A stretch of 64,000 nucleotides of DNA from an uncultured Acidobacteriia bacterium (lineage in GTDB: Bacteria; Acidobacteriota; Terriglobia; Bryobacterales; Bryobacteraceae), in contig CAIUOG010000055.1 of NCBI GenBank assembly GCA_903900705.1, forward strand, positions 1-64,000. Direction: 5' to 3'. Of the stretch, positions 44,003 through 53,296 are shown one piece after another. The notes under the pieces are model-generated. The model was not told the DNA's origin, did no database searches, and worked only from the letters and a program-made list of their open reading frames with translations. How positions within the stretch are numbered: the first letter of the stretch is position 1; each line of letters begins with the position of its first letter. Position numbers and translations under genes: made by a program.

Positions 44003-45397
44003 ATGTCCCGCGCCATCGCTCTCTTTCTGTTCGCCACAGTAGCCGCCACAGCCCAGACACCGGACTGGAACAAAGTCAACCCGGAAGCGCTGCAGCACTT
44101 TCAGTCGCTCATCCGCATTGACACGACAGACCCGCCGGGCAACGAAACGCGCGTCGTGGAATACCTGAAAAGAGTGCTCGACGCCGAGGGCATCCCGAAC
44201 ATGGTGGTTGCAAAAGACCCCGCCCGCGCCAATCTCATCGCCAGACTCAAAGGCAATGGAAGCAAGCGTCCGCTGCTCATCATGGCCCACAGCGATACGG
44301 TCAAAGTGGATCTGGCCAAGTGGACGTTCCCGCCCTTCAGCGCCACTCTCAACGGCGGATATGTGTATGGCCGCGGCGCGCTCGATGACAAGAGCAATCT
44401 CTTCGCCGCGCTGACCGTGATGCTGCTGCTGAAGCGGAACCATGTCCCCCTGGATCGTGACGTGATCTTCGTCTGCGAAGCCGGTGAGGAAGCCGCCACC
44501 GGGCCTGGCATTCAGTATCTGGTGGAAGAGCACTGGAAAGATATGGATGCCGAAATCGCGCTCGCCGAAGGTGGCGGGGTACGGCGGGCGAAGGGGAAGA
44601 TCGCTTACTCGCTGGTGCAGACCACCGAAAAACAGCCGCGGTCCATGACGCTGGTGGCTCACGGTCCTTCCGGACACGGTTCCCGTCCGCTGCGCACCAA
44701 TGCCGTGCTGCATCTCTCCCGCGCAGTGGAGAAGGTTGCGATGTGGGATCCGCCGATGCGCTTCAACGACACGACCCGCTACTATTTCGAGAAGCTCGCC
44801 ACCCTGAGCGACCCCGAAGATGCCGCGCGCTACAAGGGCCTCTTCGACCCACAGAAATCGGCTGCGATCCGCGAATACCTGGCCGAGAATGACCCGGGCG
44901 CTTACTCGATGCTGCACACCTCCATCTCCCCGAACATCTTTCAGGGGGGCTATCAGGTAAACGTGATTCCGTCCGAGGCCAAAGCCACGCTCGACGTCCG
45001 CGCGCTGCCCGATGAGGACATGCCAGCCTTCATCGAACTGATGAAGAAGGAAATCAATGATCCGAATGTGGAAGTGATCCCGAACACAACCAACCAGCGC
45101 CCCGGCGCCGCGCCGTCCCGCATCGACAGCCCCGCGTTCAAGTCTCTCGAAGCAGCTTACGCGAAGGTCTATAATTCGGTCACCTTACCGGTGATGGCCA
45201 CCGGTGCGACCGACATGGCCTTCCTGCGCGCCAAAGGCGTGCAGTGCTACGGCATCGGGGCCATGGCCGATATCGAAGACGCACCCAAGGGTTTCGGCGC
45301 GCACAGCGATCAGGAACGCATCCTCGAAGAGGCTGTCTACAAGCACCTGCGGTTCTATTGGGAAGCGGTCACGTCTATCGCGGGTTCGAAGAAGTAG
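44003..45397 (+). CDS. Exported M20/M25/M40 family metallopeptidase
   Basis: 464 residues from the ATG at 44003 (start of signal peptide MSRAIALFLFATVAATAQ); a longer reading antisense to the M28 gene is rejected. Zinc-binding motifs MAHSDTV, GRGALDDKS and EAGEEAAT (bases ~44280-44500), a dimerisation domain and the terminal His (GAHSDQE). Likely a dipeptidase or carboxypeptidase, probably acting with the divergent M28 peptidase 49 bp away. Confidence 0.92.
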   Translation: MSRAIALFLFATVAATAQTPDWNKVNPEALQHFQSLIRIDTTDPPGNETRVVEYLKRVLDAEGIPNMVVAKDPARANLIARLKGNGSKRPLLIMAHSDTVKVDLAKWTFPPFSATLNGGYVYGRGALDDKSNLFAALTVMLLLKRNHVPLDRDVIFVCEAGEEAATGPGIQYLVEEHWKDMDAEIALAEGGGVRRAKGKIAYSLVQTTEKQPRSMTLVAHGPSGHGSRPLRTNAVLHLSRAVEKVAMWDPPMRFNDTTRYYFEKLATLSDPEDAARYKGLFDPQKSAAIREYLAENDPGAYSMLHTSISPNIFQGGYQVNVIPSEAKATLDVRALPDEDMPAFIELMKKEINDPNVEVIPNTTNQRPGAAPSRIDSPAFKSLEAAYAKVYNSVTLPVMATGATDMAFLRAKGVQCYGIGAMADIEDAPKGFGAHSDQERILEEAVYKHLRFYWEAVTSIAGSKK

Positions 45398-45429
45398 ACC
45401 AGCAATGCGGCGGCAGCTGCTTTGTCCCG

Positions 45430-46908
45430 TCAGACCGGATAGTTCGGCGAATGCAGTTGCGATTTCACTCTTAGCTGCAGCTTTCCATCCTTCACCCAGG
45501 CGGGGCCGCGGGACTCCAGTTCCTTCACCATCCGTCCGCGCCACAGAGCCAGTTCCGCAGTCCATGTCGATTCGGCGGAGAGGTCCCGCAACTCACTGGG
45601 ATCCGCCGCCAGATCGAACAACTGTTCCTGGCCCGTCATGGCATGGAAGATGTACTTTTTCTTGCCGTCGGTGAGCGCGTTCCAGTGGTTCTCAGCGGCA
45701 TAGCAAACGTCGTGCTCCAGGTCGATCCACTCCCGCCACGGGGCCTTCGGATCGCTCGCGATGCGCAGCAGACTCTTTCCATCCACCGCCGCCGGAATCG
45801 CCACGCCCGCCGCCTCAAGCAGCGTCGGCAGCACGTCCCGAATCTCCACCGGGTGCTCCGCCACCTGGCCGCCGCGAATTTTTGCCGGCCAGTGTATGAT
45901 CATCGGAATCCGGGCTGATCCCTCATACGCGTAACTCTTCCGCCAGAGATTATGGTCGCCCAGCATGTCGCCGTGATCCGCCAAAAACACCACCAGCGTA
46001 TTCTCCAGCCAGCCCCGCTTGTTCAGAGCGTCCAGAATCCTGCCGAACTGCTCATCCACAAAACTGACTGATCCCGCGTAACCCTGCCGCGAAAGCCTTA
46101 CCTGGTCTTTGCCGAGATCTCCATGCCAGGGCGCGGGTCCGGCGTCGGACCGCGGCGCATAACCAGCCGCCCAGGCGCCCACATTCGCCTGTGGCAAGGC
46201 TGCTTTCTCATAACGGTCCCACCATCGCCTGGGCGGATCATAGGGGCTATGTGGCCGCTCAAAGGAAACCTTCAGAAAGAAAGGCTCGGGCTTCTGGTAT
46301 TCCTCCAGAAAACGTACGGCAGTGTCGCCAATCCACGCCGTGGGATGCAGCCGTTCCGGTAGTGCGTAGGGCTTCGCATCGTACCCGTTCCAGTCAATGC
46401 CTGTCGCATCCGGATTCAGCGTGGGCGCTTCTGAATAAAACCACGAGCGGTAATCGCTCCGGAAGTCCGGCGACTCTTCCCGGCCCGATTCATCGAGCAG
46501 CAACTGCTGAAACCCGTGCGCGGCGCGCTGCGAATGGTAATGCATTTTGCCGATGCCGCACGTGTAATACCCGGCATCGCGCAGCAACCGCGGCAATTCG
46601 ACCGGCAGCGTTGGAGCTACCGCTCCGTAGCCCAGCAGACCGTGCTTCCAGGGGGACATGCCAGTGAGCAGGGCCGACCGCGCGGGCGTGCAGGTCGGGG
46701 TGGACGAATACGCGTGCCGGAAGCGAATACCGCCCGCCGCCAAGCGGTCCATATGCGGCGTAATCAGCGCCGCGTTGCCGGCGGCGTGAGTCCAGTCGCC
46801 CCGATGCTGATCCGACATCAGAATCAGCAGATGGGGCCGCGTCCCGGCGGCGGACGCCCCGGCGCATGCCGCCGCCAGGCCTGCCTTCAGAAAGCCTCTT
46901 CGCTCCAT
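45430..46908 (-). CDS. Exported Cys-type sulfatase
   Basis: 492 residues. Starts at the ATG 46906-46908 with a Tat-like leader (ERRGFLKAG), overlapping the previous stop by 1 bp. The formylglycine motif is CTPAR with C73, metal ligands SDQHRGDW and LADHGDMLG. The sulfatase hydrolyses sulfate esters, for example of sulfated polysaccharides or sulfolipids. A radical-SAM or FGE maturase is needed and is not in this window. Confidence 0.93.
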   Translation of the reverse strand: MERRGFLKAGLAAACAGASAAGTRPHLLILMSDQHRGDWTHAAGNAALITPHMDRLAAGGIRFRHAYSSTPTCTPARSALLTGMSPWKHGLLGYGAVAPTLPVELPRLLRDAGYYTCGIGKMHYHSQRAAHGFQQLLLDESGREESPDFRSDYRSWFYSEAPTLNPDATGIDWNGYDAKPYALPERLHPTAWIGDTAVRFLEEYQKPEPFFLKVSFERPHSPYDPPRRWWDRYEKAALPQANVGAWAAGYAPRSDAGPAPWHGDLGKDQVRLSRQGYAGSVSFVDEQFGRILDALNKRGWLENTLVVFLADHGDMLGDHNLWRKSYAYEGSARIPMIIHWPAKIRGGQVAEHPVEIRDVLPTLLEAAGVAIPAAVDGKSLLRIASDPKAPWREWIDLEHDVCYAAENHWNALTDGKKKYIFHAMTGQEQLFDLAADPSELRDLSAESTWTAELALWRGRMVKELESRGPAWVKDGKLQLRVKSQLHSPNYPV

Positions 46909-48362
46909 TACTTTAATCCCGGCCCTTTCCGTGCGCTCTCTTCCGGCAGGCGCTGCTTCGTCGAACTTCGCCATTCTTCGAGCGGCGGTGCGCCGATTCC
47001 CGCGAACCACTCCGACATCTCTTTGTGAAAAGCTTCCCGCTGCTTCGCCCAGGCAGGCAGCCCGATCACATCCCGCGTCTCCCCTGGATCCGCCTCCAGA
47101 TCATACATTTCTGAGCGCCAGCCTTCCGCGCGTTCCAGATACTTGAGGTTCTTCGTCCGGATGCCGCGCACGTGGGCATACTCGAAATACAAGCGATCCC
47201 GCCAGGCAACCGGCGTCGCCCCCTGCAGGAAACCAGCGTAGCTCCGCCCGACCCGCCTCTTGTCGGACGCGGTGGCCAGTCCCAGATATTCCAGAATCGT
47301 GGGGAAGTAATCGTACGACGACACCATTCCCTCCGGTGCGATGCCAGCCTTCACCCGGCCCGGATGATTCCAGATCAGGGGCACGCGCAACGACTCTTCA
47401 TACAGATTAAACGGCACTGTTCCATTGCCTTTTCCCCACACGCCGTGATGCCCGGCGTTCCAGCCCTGATCGGCCGTGAAGATGACCAGAGTATCCTCCC
47501 GCAGGCCCATCTCTTCCAGCTTCCTGACTACGCGCCCTACGTTTGCATCCGCCCCCGTAATCAGCGCGGAATAGGCCAGTTTCGGCTCCCGCCTGCCAAA
47601 CAGGCCTTTCAGCCCGGGATTCTGATCCCGGCTCATCGGCACGTCCGGATAACAGGGGAACCGCGATTCCGCATAAGGCTTCCGGTAGGCTTCGGGCTGA
47701 TAGTCGTAAGGAGTGTGCGGCGCATAGAACGGCACCAGCAGATAGAAAGGACGATCTTTGTTTTCGGGCAGCTTTTGCCCTTCGAGGAATTCGAGCGCGA
47801 GGTCACCAACAATGTCGGTTTTATAGCCGGGAATTTTCCGCTTTTTCCCGTTGACCACAAATTCCGGGTCACGGTAGGCGCCGCCCCCGCCCGGTACGGA
47901 CGCCCAGTATTCAAAGCCCGCCTGCGCCTGATCGTCATGCCCCATGTGCCACTTCCCGCACATGCCGAGGCGGTAGCCGTTGCGCGCCAGCACCTCCGTG
48001 TAGGTCTCATGCCCTTCCAGCCAACGGCGGCTGGTGGGACCAAAGCTGTCTTCGGGAATGATCCAGTCCTGCACGCCGTGGGTGGAAGGCAGGGTGCCGG
48101 TCATGTACGTCATGCGGCTCGGCGAGCAGACGGGCGTACACGCGAAGGCATTGCGGAAACGCGCTCCGCCCGCCGCCAGACGGTCGATGTTGGGAGTCCT
48201 GATATCCGGGCAGCCATAAGCGCCCGTGGCCCACGCCCCGTGGTCGTCCGTCATGAACATCACCACGTTCGGACGCCGCGCGGCGCCCTGCGCCAATCCC
48301 GCCAAACCGTATGCCGATCCACCGAGAGCCGCCACCGCTTCACGGCGCGAAAGAGTAGCCAT
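46908..48362 (-). CDS. Exported Cys-type sulfatase
   Basis: 484 residues with a leader (LSRREAVAALGGSAYGLAG), formylglycine motif CSPSR (C79), metal ligands MTDDHGAW and FTADQGWNAGHHG. Clear ribosome site GAGGG six bases before the ATG. Forms a two-gene operon with the next sulfatase, whose start overlaps its TAA. Confidence 0.93.
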   Translation of the reverse strand: MATLSRREAVAALGGSAYGLAGLAQGAARRPNVVMFMTDDHGAWATGAYGCPDIRTPNIDRLAAGGARFRNAFACTPVCSPSRMTYMTGTLPSTHGVQDWIIPEDSFGPTSRRWLEGHETYTEVLARNGYRLGMCGKWHMGHDDQAQAGFEYWASVPGGGGAYRDPEFVVNGKKRKIPGYKTDIVGDLALEFLEGQKLPENKDRPFYLLVPFYAPHTPYDYQPEAYRKPYAESRFPCYPDVPMSRDQNPGLKGLFGRREPKLAYSALITGADANVGRVVRKLEEMGLREDTLVIFTADQGWNAGHHGVWGKGNGTVPFNLYEESLRVPLIWNHPGRVKAGIAPEGMVSSYDYFPTILEYLGLATASDKRRVGRSYAGFLQGATPVAWRDRLYFEYAHVRGIRTKNLKYLERAEGWRSEMYDLEADPGETRDVIGLPAWAKQREAFHKEMSEWFAGIGAPPLEEWRSSTKQRLPEESARKGPGLK

Positions 48363-48421
48363 AGAGATCCCTCAAGAATACTAATGCCGCCGGCATTCCG
48401 GTTTCCGATACAATCCCTGAT

Positions 48422-48652
48422 ATGTCGAAATGGGTTCTACGGATTGGCATCGCGTGCCTGGCCGCCAGCGTACTGCTGTACCTTGCTTTGAAGACTTTCG
48501 GCTCGGAACCGGATGACCGCCTCCGGATAGCCGGTCACACGCTCACCGGGGTTGTGCCGATCTCCATGGCTCTGGCGGGCGTGGCGGTGGTCTTCATCGT
48601 TGCGTCGAGCGTCATCGACCGGATCACGATCTCAGACCACTCCCACCACTGA
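48422..48652 (+). CDS. Small two-helix membrane protein
   Basis: 76 residues: helices ~5-24 and ~44-65, charged loop between them and a His-rich C-terminus (DHSHH). Family not recognised. Divergent from the sulfatase operon. Confidence 0.6.
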   Translation: MSKWVLRIGIACLAASVLLYLALKTFGSEPDDRLRIAGHTLTGVVPISMALAGVAVVFIVASSVIDRITISDHSHH

Positions 48653-48678
48653 GGCGCCGCGGTATTAAGACTGCCGGA

Positions 48679-48807
48679 TTACGACTCCTGCCGCTCCGGC
48701 TCCCACGGATCGAATTCATCCCGCACGATCCGGTCCTCCCGATCGACTTTCCGTTCCTGTTCAATCCGGAAATCCCGTTCCACGCGCTCTTCACGACCGT
48801 CAGGCAT
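48679..48807 (-). CDS. Very small, highly charged protein (42 residues)
   Basis: 42 residues, almost entirely Arg, Glu, Asp and Gln with no hydrophobic core (pattern MPDGREERVERDFRIEQER...), preceded by AGGAG at ideal spacing and ending in TAA. The strong ribosome site and composition suggest translation; no family recognised. It would be an intrinsically disordered or coiled-coil peptide. Confidence 0.5.
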   Translation of the reverse strand: MPDGREERVERDFRIEQERKVDREDRIVRDEFDPWEPERQES

Positions 48808-48872
48808 CACAGCTCCTGATTCCAGTTTAGATCCATGCTTTTAACCTCAGCCTCGCGCATAATGGAACGAGC

Positions 48873-49106
48873 ATGCCGCACGTTTCCATCAAACTCTATC
48901 CCGGCCGCACCGAAGAGCAGAAACAGCAGCTCACCGAGCAAATCGTGCAGGACCTCATGAAGTTCCTCAACAGCAAAGAAGCCTCGATTTCCGTGGCCTT
49001 CGAGGAAGTCAGCCCCGCCGACTGGCCTGAGCGGGTCTACCGTCCCGAAATCCTGCAGAAGCCGGAGACACTTTACAGAAAGCCCGGATACAACCCCTTC
49101 GAGTAG
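48873..49106 (+). CDS. pptA: 4-oxalocrotonate tautomerase-like protein, PptA family
   Basis: 77 residues with Pro immediately after the start Met (catalytic base of the tautomerase superfamily) and the family pattern LNSKEASISVAFEEV and KPGYNPFE. Length and sequence layout match E. coli PptA/YdcE. Catalyses keto-enol tautomerisation of unknown physiological substrates. Confidence 0.85.
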   Translation: MPHVSIKLYPGRTEEQKQQLTEQIVQDLMKFLNSKEASISVAFEEVSPADWPERVYRPEILQKPETLYRKPGYNPFE

Positions 49107-49108
49107 CG

Positions 49109-49513
49109 CTATTTCTTCTTCTTCGCTTTACGCTCCGCCTGCGCCGCGGCGTTGGCGGCCACCGCCGCGCGAATGAGTTGCTGAAAGGCCGCTTCGTCGA
49201 GCTTCCCGCCCTGGCGGATGTCGATCGCGCGGCGCACATTCCCTTCGAGGCTCGAATTGAACAGCTTGTCTGGATCGTCGAGCGATGCCCCGCGATGGAA
49301 CGTGAGCTTCACCACCTGTTTATAAGTTTCACCGGTGCAAATGCCGCCGTCGTGTTCCCAGACGGGTGTCCCCATCCACTTCCATTCCTCCCGCACATCG
49401 GGGACGGCCTGGTGGATCAGCTTCCGGACGTAGGCGAGGGTCTCGCCCCGCCAGTCTGCCAGATCCGCAATTCGCTGCGTGATTTTTTCCGTGGCTTCCG
49501 TGGGCGGTTTCAT
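49109..49513 (-). CDS. DUF1801-family protein
   Basis: 134 residues with the DUF1801 layout (ETLAYVRKLIHQAVPDVREEWKWMGTPVW, KVVKLTFHRGASLDDP) and an Ala/Lys-rich C-terminal tail. Role unknown, often an ABC/AHSA1 neighbour. Starts adjacent to the AHSA1 stop, last gene of a three-gene operon. Confidence 0.85.
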   Translation of the reverse strand: MKPPTEATEKITQRIADLADWRGETLAYVRKLIHQAVPDVREEWKWMGTPVWEHDGGICTGETYKQVVKLTFHRGASLDDPDKLFNSSLEGNVRRAIDIRQGGKLDEAAFQQLIRAAVAANAAAQAERKAKKKK

Positions 49514-49915
49514 TCAATCAATTCTCTCCAGGACGTTTTCCAGGGAGCTGATAAACCGCGGCCAGCCAGCCTGCGCGCCCTGGTAGAAGTGCGGCTGATC
49601 CGGAGAGAAGCCCGTGTGTTCCATGCGGAGATGGGTTCCGGAACCGGTGGGAGTCAGCGTCCATATCACGGTACTTTTCAGTCCGAATCCACCCCACGAA
49701 TAGGCCAAAGTTTTATGCGGTTCGACAGTCACAACCTGACATTCCACTCCGCCCCAGTCGGCTCGGAAATGAAACGCGTGCCCCACCTCCGGCAGGAAGT
49801 CATTCTTCATCAGCCACGCCCCGATGAGATGGGGCTGGGTGAGCGCGCGCCAGATCTTTTCGGGAGCGTAAGGAAACTCGCGTTCCACGACGACAGACAG
49901 GGATTCAGCAGACAT
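49514..49915 (-). CDS. SRPBCC/AHSA1-family protein
   Basis: 133 residues: START-like fold with PYAPEKIWRALTQPHLIGAWL and TWTLTPTGSGTHLRMEHTG-type strands. Such proteins bind hydrophobic ligands or act as Hsp90-like cochaperones. Middle gene of the arsR-AHSA1-DUF1801 operon. Confidence 0.88.
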   Translation of the reverse strand: MSAESLSVVVEREFPYAPEKIWRALTQPHLIGAWLMKNDFLPEVGHAFHFRADWGGVECQVVTVEPHKTLAYSWGGFGLKSTVIWTLTPTGSGTHLRMEHTGFSPDQPHFYQGAQAGWPRFISSLENVLERID

Positions 49916-49918
49916 GGT

Positions 49919-50242
49919 TTATTGATCCATCCTTTTCAGCAGGTCTTCCAACTGGTCAAGTTTTCCGTGCCAGAAGCGGCTGTAGAACTGAAGCCAGTCG
50001 AGCAGCGGAACCAACGCGCGCGGACGAGCGCTGTAATGCGTCTCGCGTCCGGCGGGGCGGGCATCCACCAGACCTGCCTCCCGCAGGATGCCGAGATGCT
50101 TGGACACGGCGGGCTGTGACACACCCGAATGTTCGGTCAGCATCCGAACGGTCTGCGACCCTTCCCGGCTCAGCCGCTCGAAAAGCGCGCGGCGGGTAGG
50201 ATCGGCAAGCGATTTGAAGAGTGCGTCCGGGGCGGCTTGCAT
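49919..50242 (-). CDS. ArsR-family winged-helix transcriptional repressor
   Basis: 107 residues, wHTH: LFKSLADPTRRALFERLSR, SGVSQPAVSKHLGILREAGLV, GRETHYSARP. No CVC metal motif, so probably of the non-metal type often paired with AHSA1 genes. First gene of the operon and likely self-regulating; palindromes CCAT/ATGG (50275-50288) and AGTTG/CAACT near 50293-50303 lie just upstream. Confidence 0.9.
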   Translation of the reverse strand: MQAAPDALFKSLADPTRRALFERLSREGSQTVRMLTEHSGVSQPAVSKHLGILREAGLVDARPAGRETHYSARPRALVPLLDWLQFYSRFWHGKLDQLEDLLKRMDQ

Positions 50243-50298
50243 GGAGAACAGATAACTCGTTGGCTATGCATAAACCATAACCGGATGGTGATTAGTTG

Positions 50299-51222
50299 TC
50301 AACTCAGCCGGTAGCAGTTTTTCGCATTCCCGGCAAAGAATTTCGCGGAAGAGTCCGGCCCTTTTTCGGTGACGTAGGAATGAACGATGCGGAACACGAC
50401 CGCGTAGGGCGCGATTCGGTCGCTCACCGGCCAGTTGCTGCCGTACATCACGCGGTCTTCCCCAAACAGATCCCATAATTCGTCCAGCGTTTGCCGGTAA
50501 GCGGCCGGATTCACGACAGGCTTGCCTTCCACCTGCCGCACCACGCCCGACACTTTGCTGTAGACCTGCGGCACCTTCGCCAGATCGCGCATGGCCGCAC
50601 GGGTATCCTCGGTTTTTTGCCAGCCGCCGGGCAGGTCCGCCATGTGGTCGATGGCGATCCGCAACCCGGGCAACCGATGGCTCAGTTGCGCGAGAGCCGC
50701 CACCATCGGGAAGTTCCCGATGGCATCGATCATCAGTCCGCGGTCCTCCATCCGACGAAGGTCGTCCACAAACGCGGGTTGCCGCACGCCCGCCACCAAA
50801 GCCGCCTCATTGAGCCGGATGCCCCGGAAAAGCGGGTTCGACGCAAACCGCGCGAGGTGCCCGGCAAACGCCTTCGTTCCGGGCTCCAGATGCCCGACGA
50901 AGCCGGCAATTACCGGATGATTCCGGGCCAGATCGAGAATCCACTGATTGTCTTCGAGCAGCGGACTGGCCTCCACGACTACCGCCGCGGTGACGCCGGA
51001 CGACCGCGTGACTTCGAGGAATCCTGGAGGCATGGTGGGCTGATACAAAACGGGGTCGCTTTTCGGAGGCCACGGCACACCCTGTGGACGAGTGGGGTCG
51101 TAAAGGTGAATGTGCGTGTCGATCATGGGAACCGGCGCGGCCCCGGAACAGGGGAGAACGCCCAGAACAGGCGCGGTCAGCATGGCGCCGCAAAAGCCGC
51201 GTCGGGTGAGAGGTCCGGTCAC
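50299..51222 (-). CDS. Exported amidohydrolase, TIM-barrel lactonase-like
   Basis: 307 residues starting at GTG 51220-51222, with a Tat-like leader (RRGFCGAML) and the amidohydrolase signature MIDTHIHLYD (~33-42), followed by HL, IDHMAD and YGSNWPV motifs of the L-fuconolactonase/PDC hydrolase family. Exact substrate not readable. The start has no ATG alternative giving a leader. Confidence 0.85.
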   Translation of the reverse strand: MTGPLTRRGFCGAMLTAPVLGVLPCSGAAPVPMIDTHIHLYDPTRPQGVPWPPKSDPVLYQPTMPPGFLEVTRSSGVTAAVVVEASPLLEDNQWILDLARNHPVIAGFVGHLEPGTKAFAGHLARFASNPLFRGIRLNEAALVAGVRQPAFVDDLRRMEDRGLMIDAIGNFPMVAALAQLSHRLPGLRIAIDHMADLPGGWQKTEDTRAAMRDLAKVPQVYSKVSGVVRQVEGKPVVNPAAYRQTLDELWDLFGEDRVMYGSNWPVSDRIAPYAVVFRIVHSYVTEKGPDSSAKFFAGNAKNCYRLS

Positions 51223-51354
51223 AGTGGGATTATAGCCCTCGCGGAAGCCGAATGATTTACCAGAGTTAATACCGCACCCCTAACCTGAGTCATCATTCAG
51301 GAAATCCCGGGTAATAACCTTGGTAAACCAACCCTCCAAGTTAACCAAAGATGT

Positions 51355-51389
51355 ATTGAATCCTCCTTATATGCACTCTACGATTCAAT
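51355..51389. promoter_or_regulatory. Inverted repeat over the promoter of the glycan operon
   Basis: A perfect 8-bp inverted repeat (ATTGAATC at 51355-51362, GATTCAAT at 51382-51389) flanks a TTATAT (51367-51372) that resembles a -10 box, with the start codon at 51408 and GGAGA before it. Further short repeats with TTGGTAAACCAA occur just upstream (51320-51331). Consistent with an operator or a leader hairpin. Confidence 0.4.
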
Positions 51390-51407
51390 TACGAGTCGGA
51401 GACGAAA

Positions 51408-52382
51408 ATGAACCTGCAAAACGAGAGATTCTTCATTACCGGAGCTACCGGATTCGTCGGTTCGTGTCTCGCCCGCAAGCTCGTGGAGATCGGCTGCGAA
51501 GTCCATATCCTGATTCGGGCCCAGGCAAAAAGATGGCGGCTGCAGGGAATTGAGGAAAAGCTCCATATCCATATCGGCGACATGAATAACGCCGAGCAAC
51601 TCCGCGACCTTGTCAGCGACATTCAGCCCACCGTCATTTACCACCTGGCCGTGCACGGCGCTTACCCGACCCAGAATGACGCCGATCAGATCATTCTCAC
51701 CGATGTCTTCGGCACGTGGAACCTGCTCAAAGCCTGTTCCGAGGTGGACTACAAGGTCTTCATCAACACCGGCAGTTCTTCCGAATACGGCGCCAAACAG
51801 CAGGCGATGCGCGAGAGCGACCTGCTGGAACCGAACAGTTACTACGCGGTCGCCAAATCCGCGCAGTCCCTGGTTTGCCAGCACATGGCGCGCGCCGACC
51901 GCCGGCCGATCAATACCTTCCGCCTGTTCAGCGTCTACGGCCCTTACGAAGAGCCCACGCGACTGGTGCCTACGCTGATCCGCCGCTGCCTCGAAGGCCG
52001 TTCGCTCGACATGGTTTCGCCGGACACGGCCCGAGACTTCATTCATGTGGATGACGTGGTCGCCGCCTATCTGCAGGTGGGCCAGCTCAATCTGCAGTGC
52101 GGCGAGGTCTTTAATATCGGCACGGGTGTGCAGACGACCATGCGTGAAATCGTGCGCGCCGCCATGAACTCCACGCATCGCACTGTGAAGGTCGCCTGGG
52201 GCACCATGCCCGCCCGCACGTGGGATTCCGATATCTGGCTCGCCGACATCACCAAGGTGCGCCGGGTGCTGAAGTGGTCGCCCAAAATCTCCCTTCCGGA
52301 AGGGATCGAGAAGACCACCGCCTGGTTCCGCGAATATGACGCCGCGCAGAGTGAGGCCGCGGCACAGGCGGTCTGCGCATGA
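51408..52382 (+). CDS. NAD-dependent epimerase/dehydratase (nucleotide-sugar type)
   Basis: 324 residues of the extended SDR family: TGATGFVGS (~11-19) for NAD, catalytic Y146-x3-K150 (YYAVAKS), and the sugar-binding GRSLDMVSPDTARDFIHVDDV. Acts on a nucleotide sugar. ATG has GGAGA upstream. First gene of the operon; next start overlaps by 4 bp (ATGA). Confidence 0.9.
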   Translation: MNLQNERFFITGATGFVGSCLARKLVEIGCEVHILIRAQAKRWRLQGIEEKLHIHIGDMNNAEQLRDLVSDIQPTVIYHLAVHGAYPTQNDADQIILTDVFGTWNLLKACSEVDYKVFINTGSSSEYGAKQQAMRESDLLEPNSYYAVAKSAQSLVCQHMARADRRPINTFRLFSVYGPYEEPTRLVPTLIRRCLEGRSLDMVSPDTARDFIHVDDVVAAYLQVGQLNLQCGEVFNIGTGVQTTMREIVRAAMNSTHRTVKVAWGTMPARTWDSDIWLADITKVRRVLKWSPKISLPEGIEKTTAWFREYDAAQSEAAAQAVCA

Positions 52383-53296
52383 TCACCACCACCTGCGCGG
52401 TCTGCGAAACAGACGCGGCGGACCAGGAAGTTTACGCGGACACTCTCCCGCATGACGCCGCCACCAGTGCCCGATTCTCCGCGCGCAGGACACCGGACCG
52501 AGTCCATTACCGCATGGTCCGCTGTGGCAATTGCGGCCTTCTGCGCTCCAACCCCATCCTTTCCGATGAGGAACTCGCCAGCCTTTACCGCGAAAGTACG
52601 CTGACCTACGAAGACGAAGCCACCTTCGCCCGCCGCACGTACGGCAACTATCTGCGGCAGTGCATTTCCTCCCTGCCGGCCGGCATTGAACCTCGCCAGG
52701 CCCGACTGCTCGAAATCGGCTGCGGCAATGGCTTCTTTCTCGATCAGGCTCTGCAGAGCGGCTTTGGGGACGTGGCCGGTGTGGAACCCAGTCTCGACGC
52801 GGTGGCTCTCGCGCCCGATTCAGTGCGCCATAAGATTGTCACGGACATCTTTCGCGACGGGCTTTTCCCGGCAAACCATTTCGACATCGTCTGCGCCTTC
52901 CAGGTCTTCGACCACCTCGCGCATCCGAATGAAGTGCTGCAAAGCTGCCGCAAGGTGCTGAAACCCGGCGGACTCGCGCTGTTCATCAATCACGACGTGG
53001 GCGCGTGGACCAATCGGATGCTGGGCTCCCGCAGCCCGGTCATTGACATCGAACATATCTATCTCTTCGACACCTCCACCATGGCGAAGATCTTCCGCAA
53101 GAACGGCTTCGAGGTTCTGAACGTATTCCCGGTGGAAAACTCCTACCCGTTGTATTACTGGGCGAAAATGGCGCCGCTGCCCAAAAACTGGAAGGAAAAG
53201 ATGATCCCCGCCCTCAAGAAGACCAGCCTGGGGCGCGTGGAATTGGCCTGGAAGGCCGGCAATCTGGGTCTGGTGGCGCGAATCGGAGGGGCTTAA
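52379..53296 (+). CDS. SAM methyltransferase with N-terminal zinc motif
   Basis: 305 residues. N-terminal CAVC...CGNC zinc-binding pattern (~6-9 and ~49-52), SAM site LLEIGCGNGFFLDQ (~103-116) and HLAHPNEVLQSCRKVLKPGG. This architecture occurs in sugar C-methyltransferases, so a methylated sugar is plausible. Its stop abuts the ATG of the transketolase gene. Confidence 0.88.
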   Translation: MITTTCAVCETDAADQEVYADTLPHDAATSARFSARRTPDRVHYRMVRCGNCGLLRSNPILSDEELASLYRESTLTYEDEATFARRTYGNYLRQCISSLPAGIEPRQARLLEIGCGNGFFLDQALQSGFGDVAGVEPSLDAVALAPDSVRHKIVTDIFRDGLFPANHFDIVCAFQVFDHLAHPNEVLQSCRKVLKPGGLALFINHDVGAWTNRMLGSRSPVIDIEHIYLFDTSTMAKIFRKNGFEVLNVFPVENSYPLYYWAKMAPLPKNWKEKMIPALKKTSLGRVELAWKAGNLGLVARIGGA

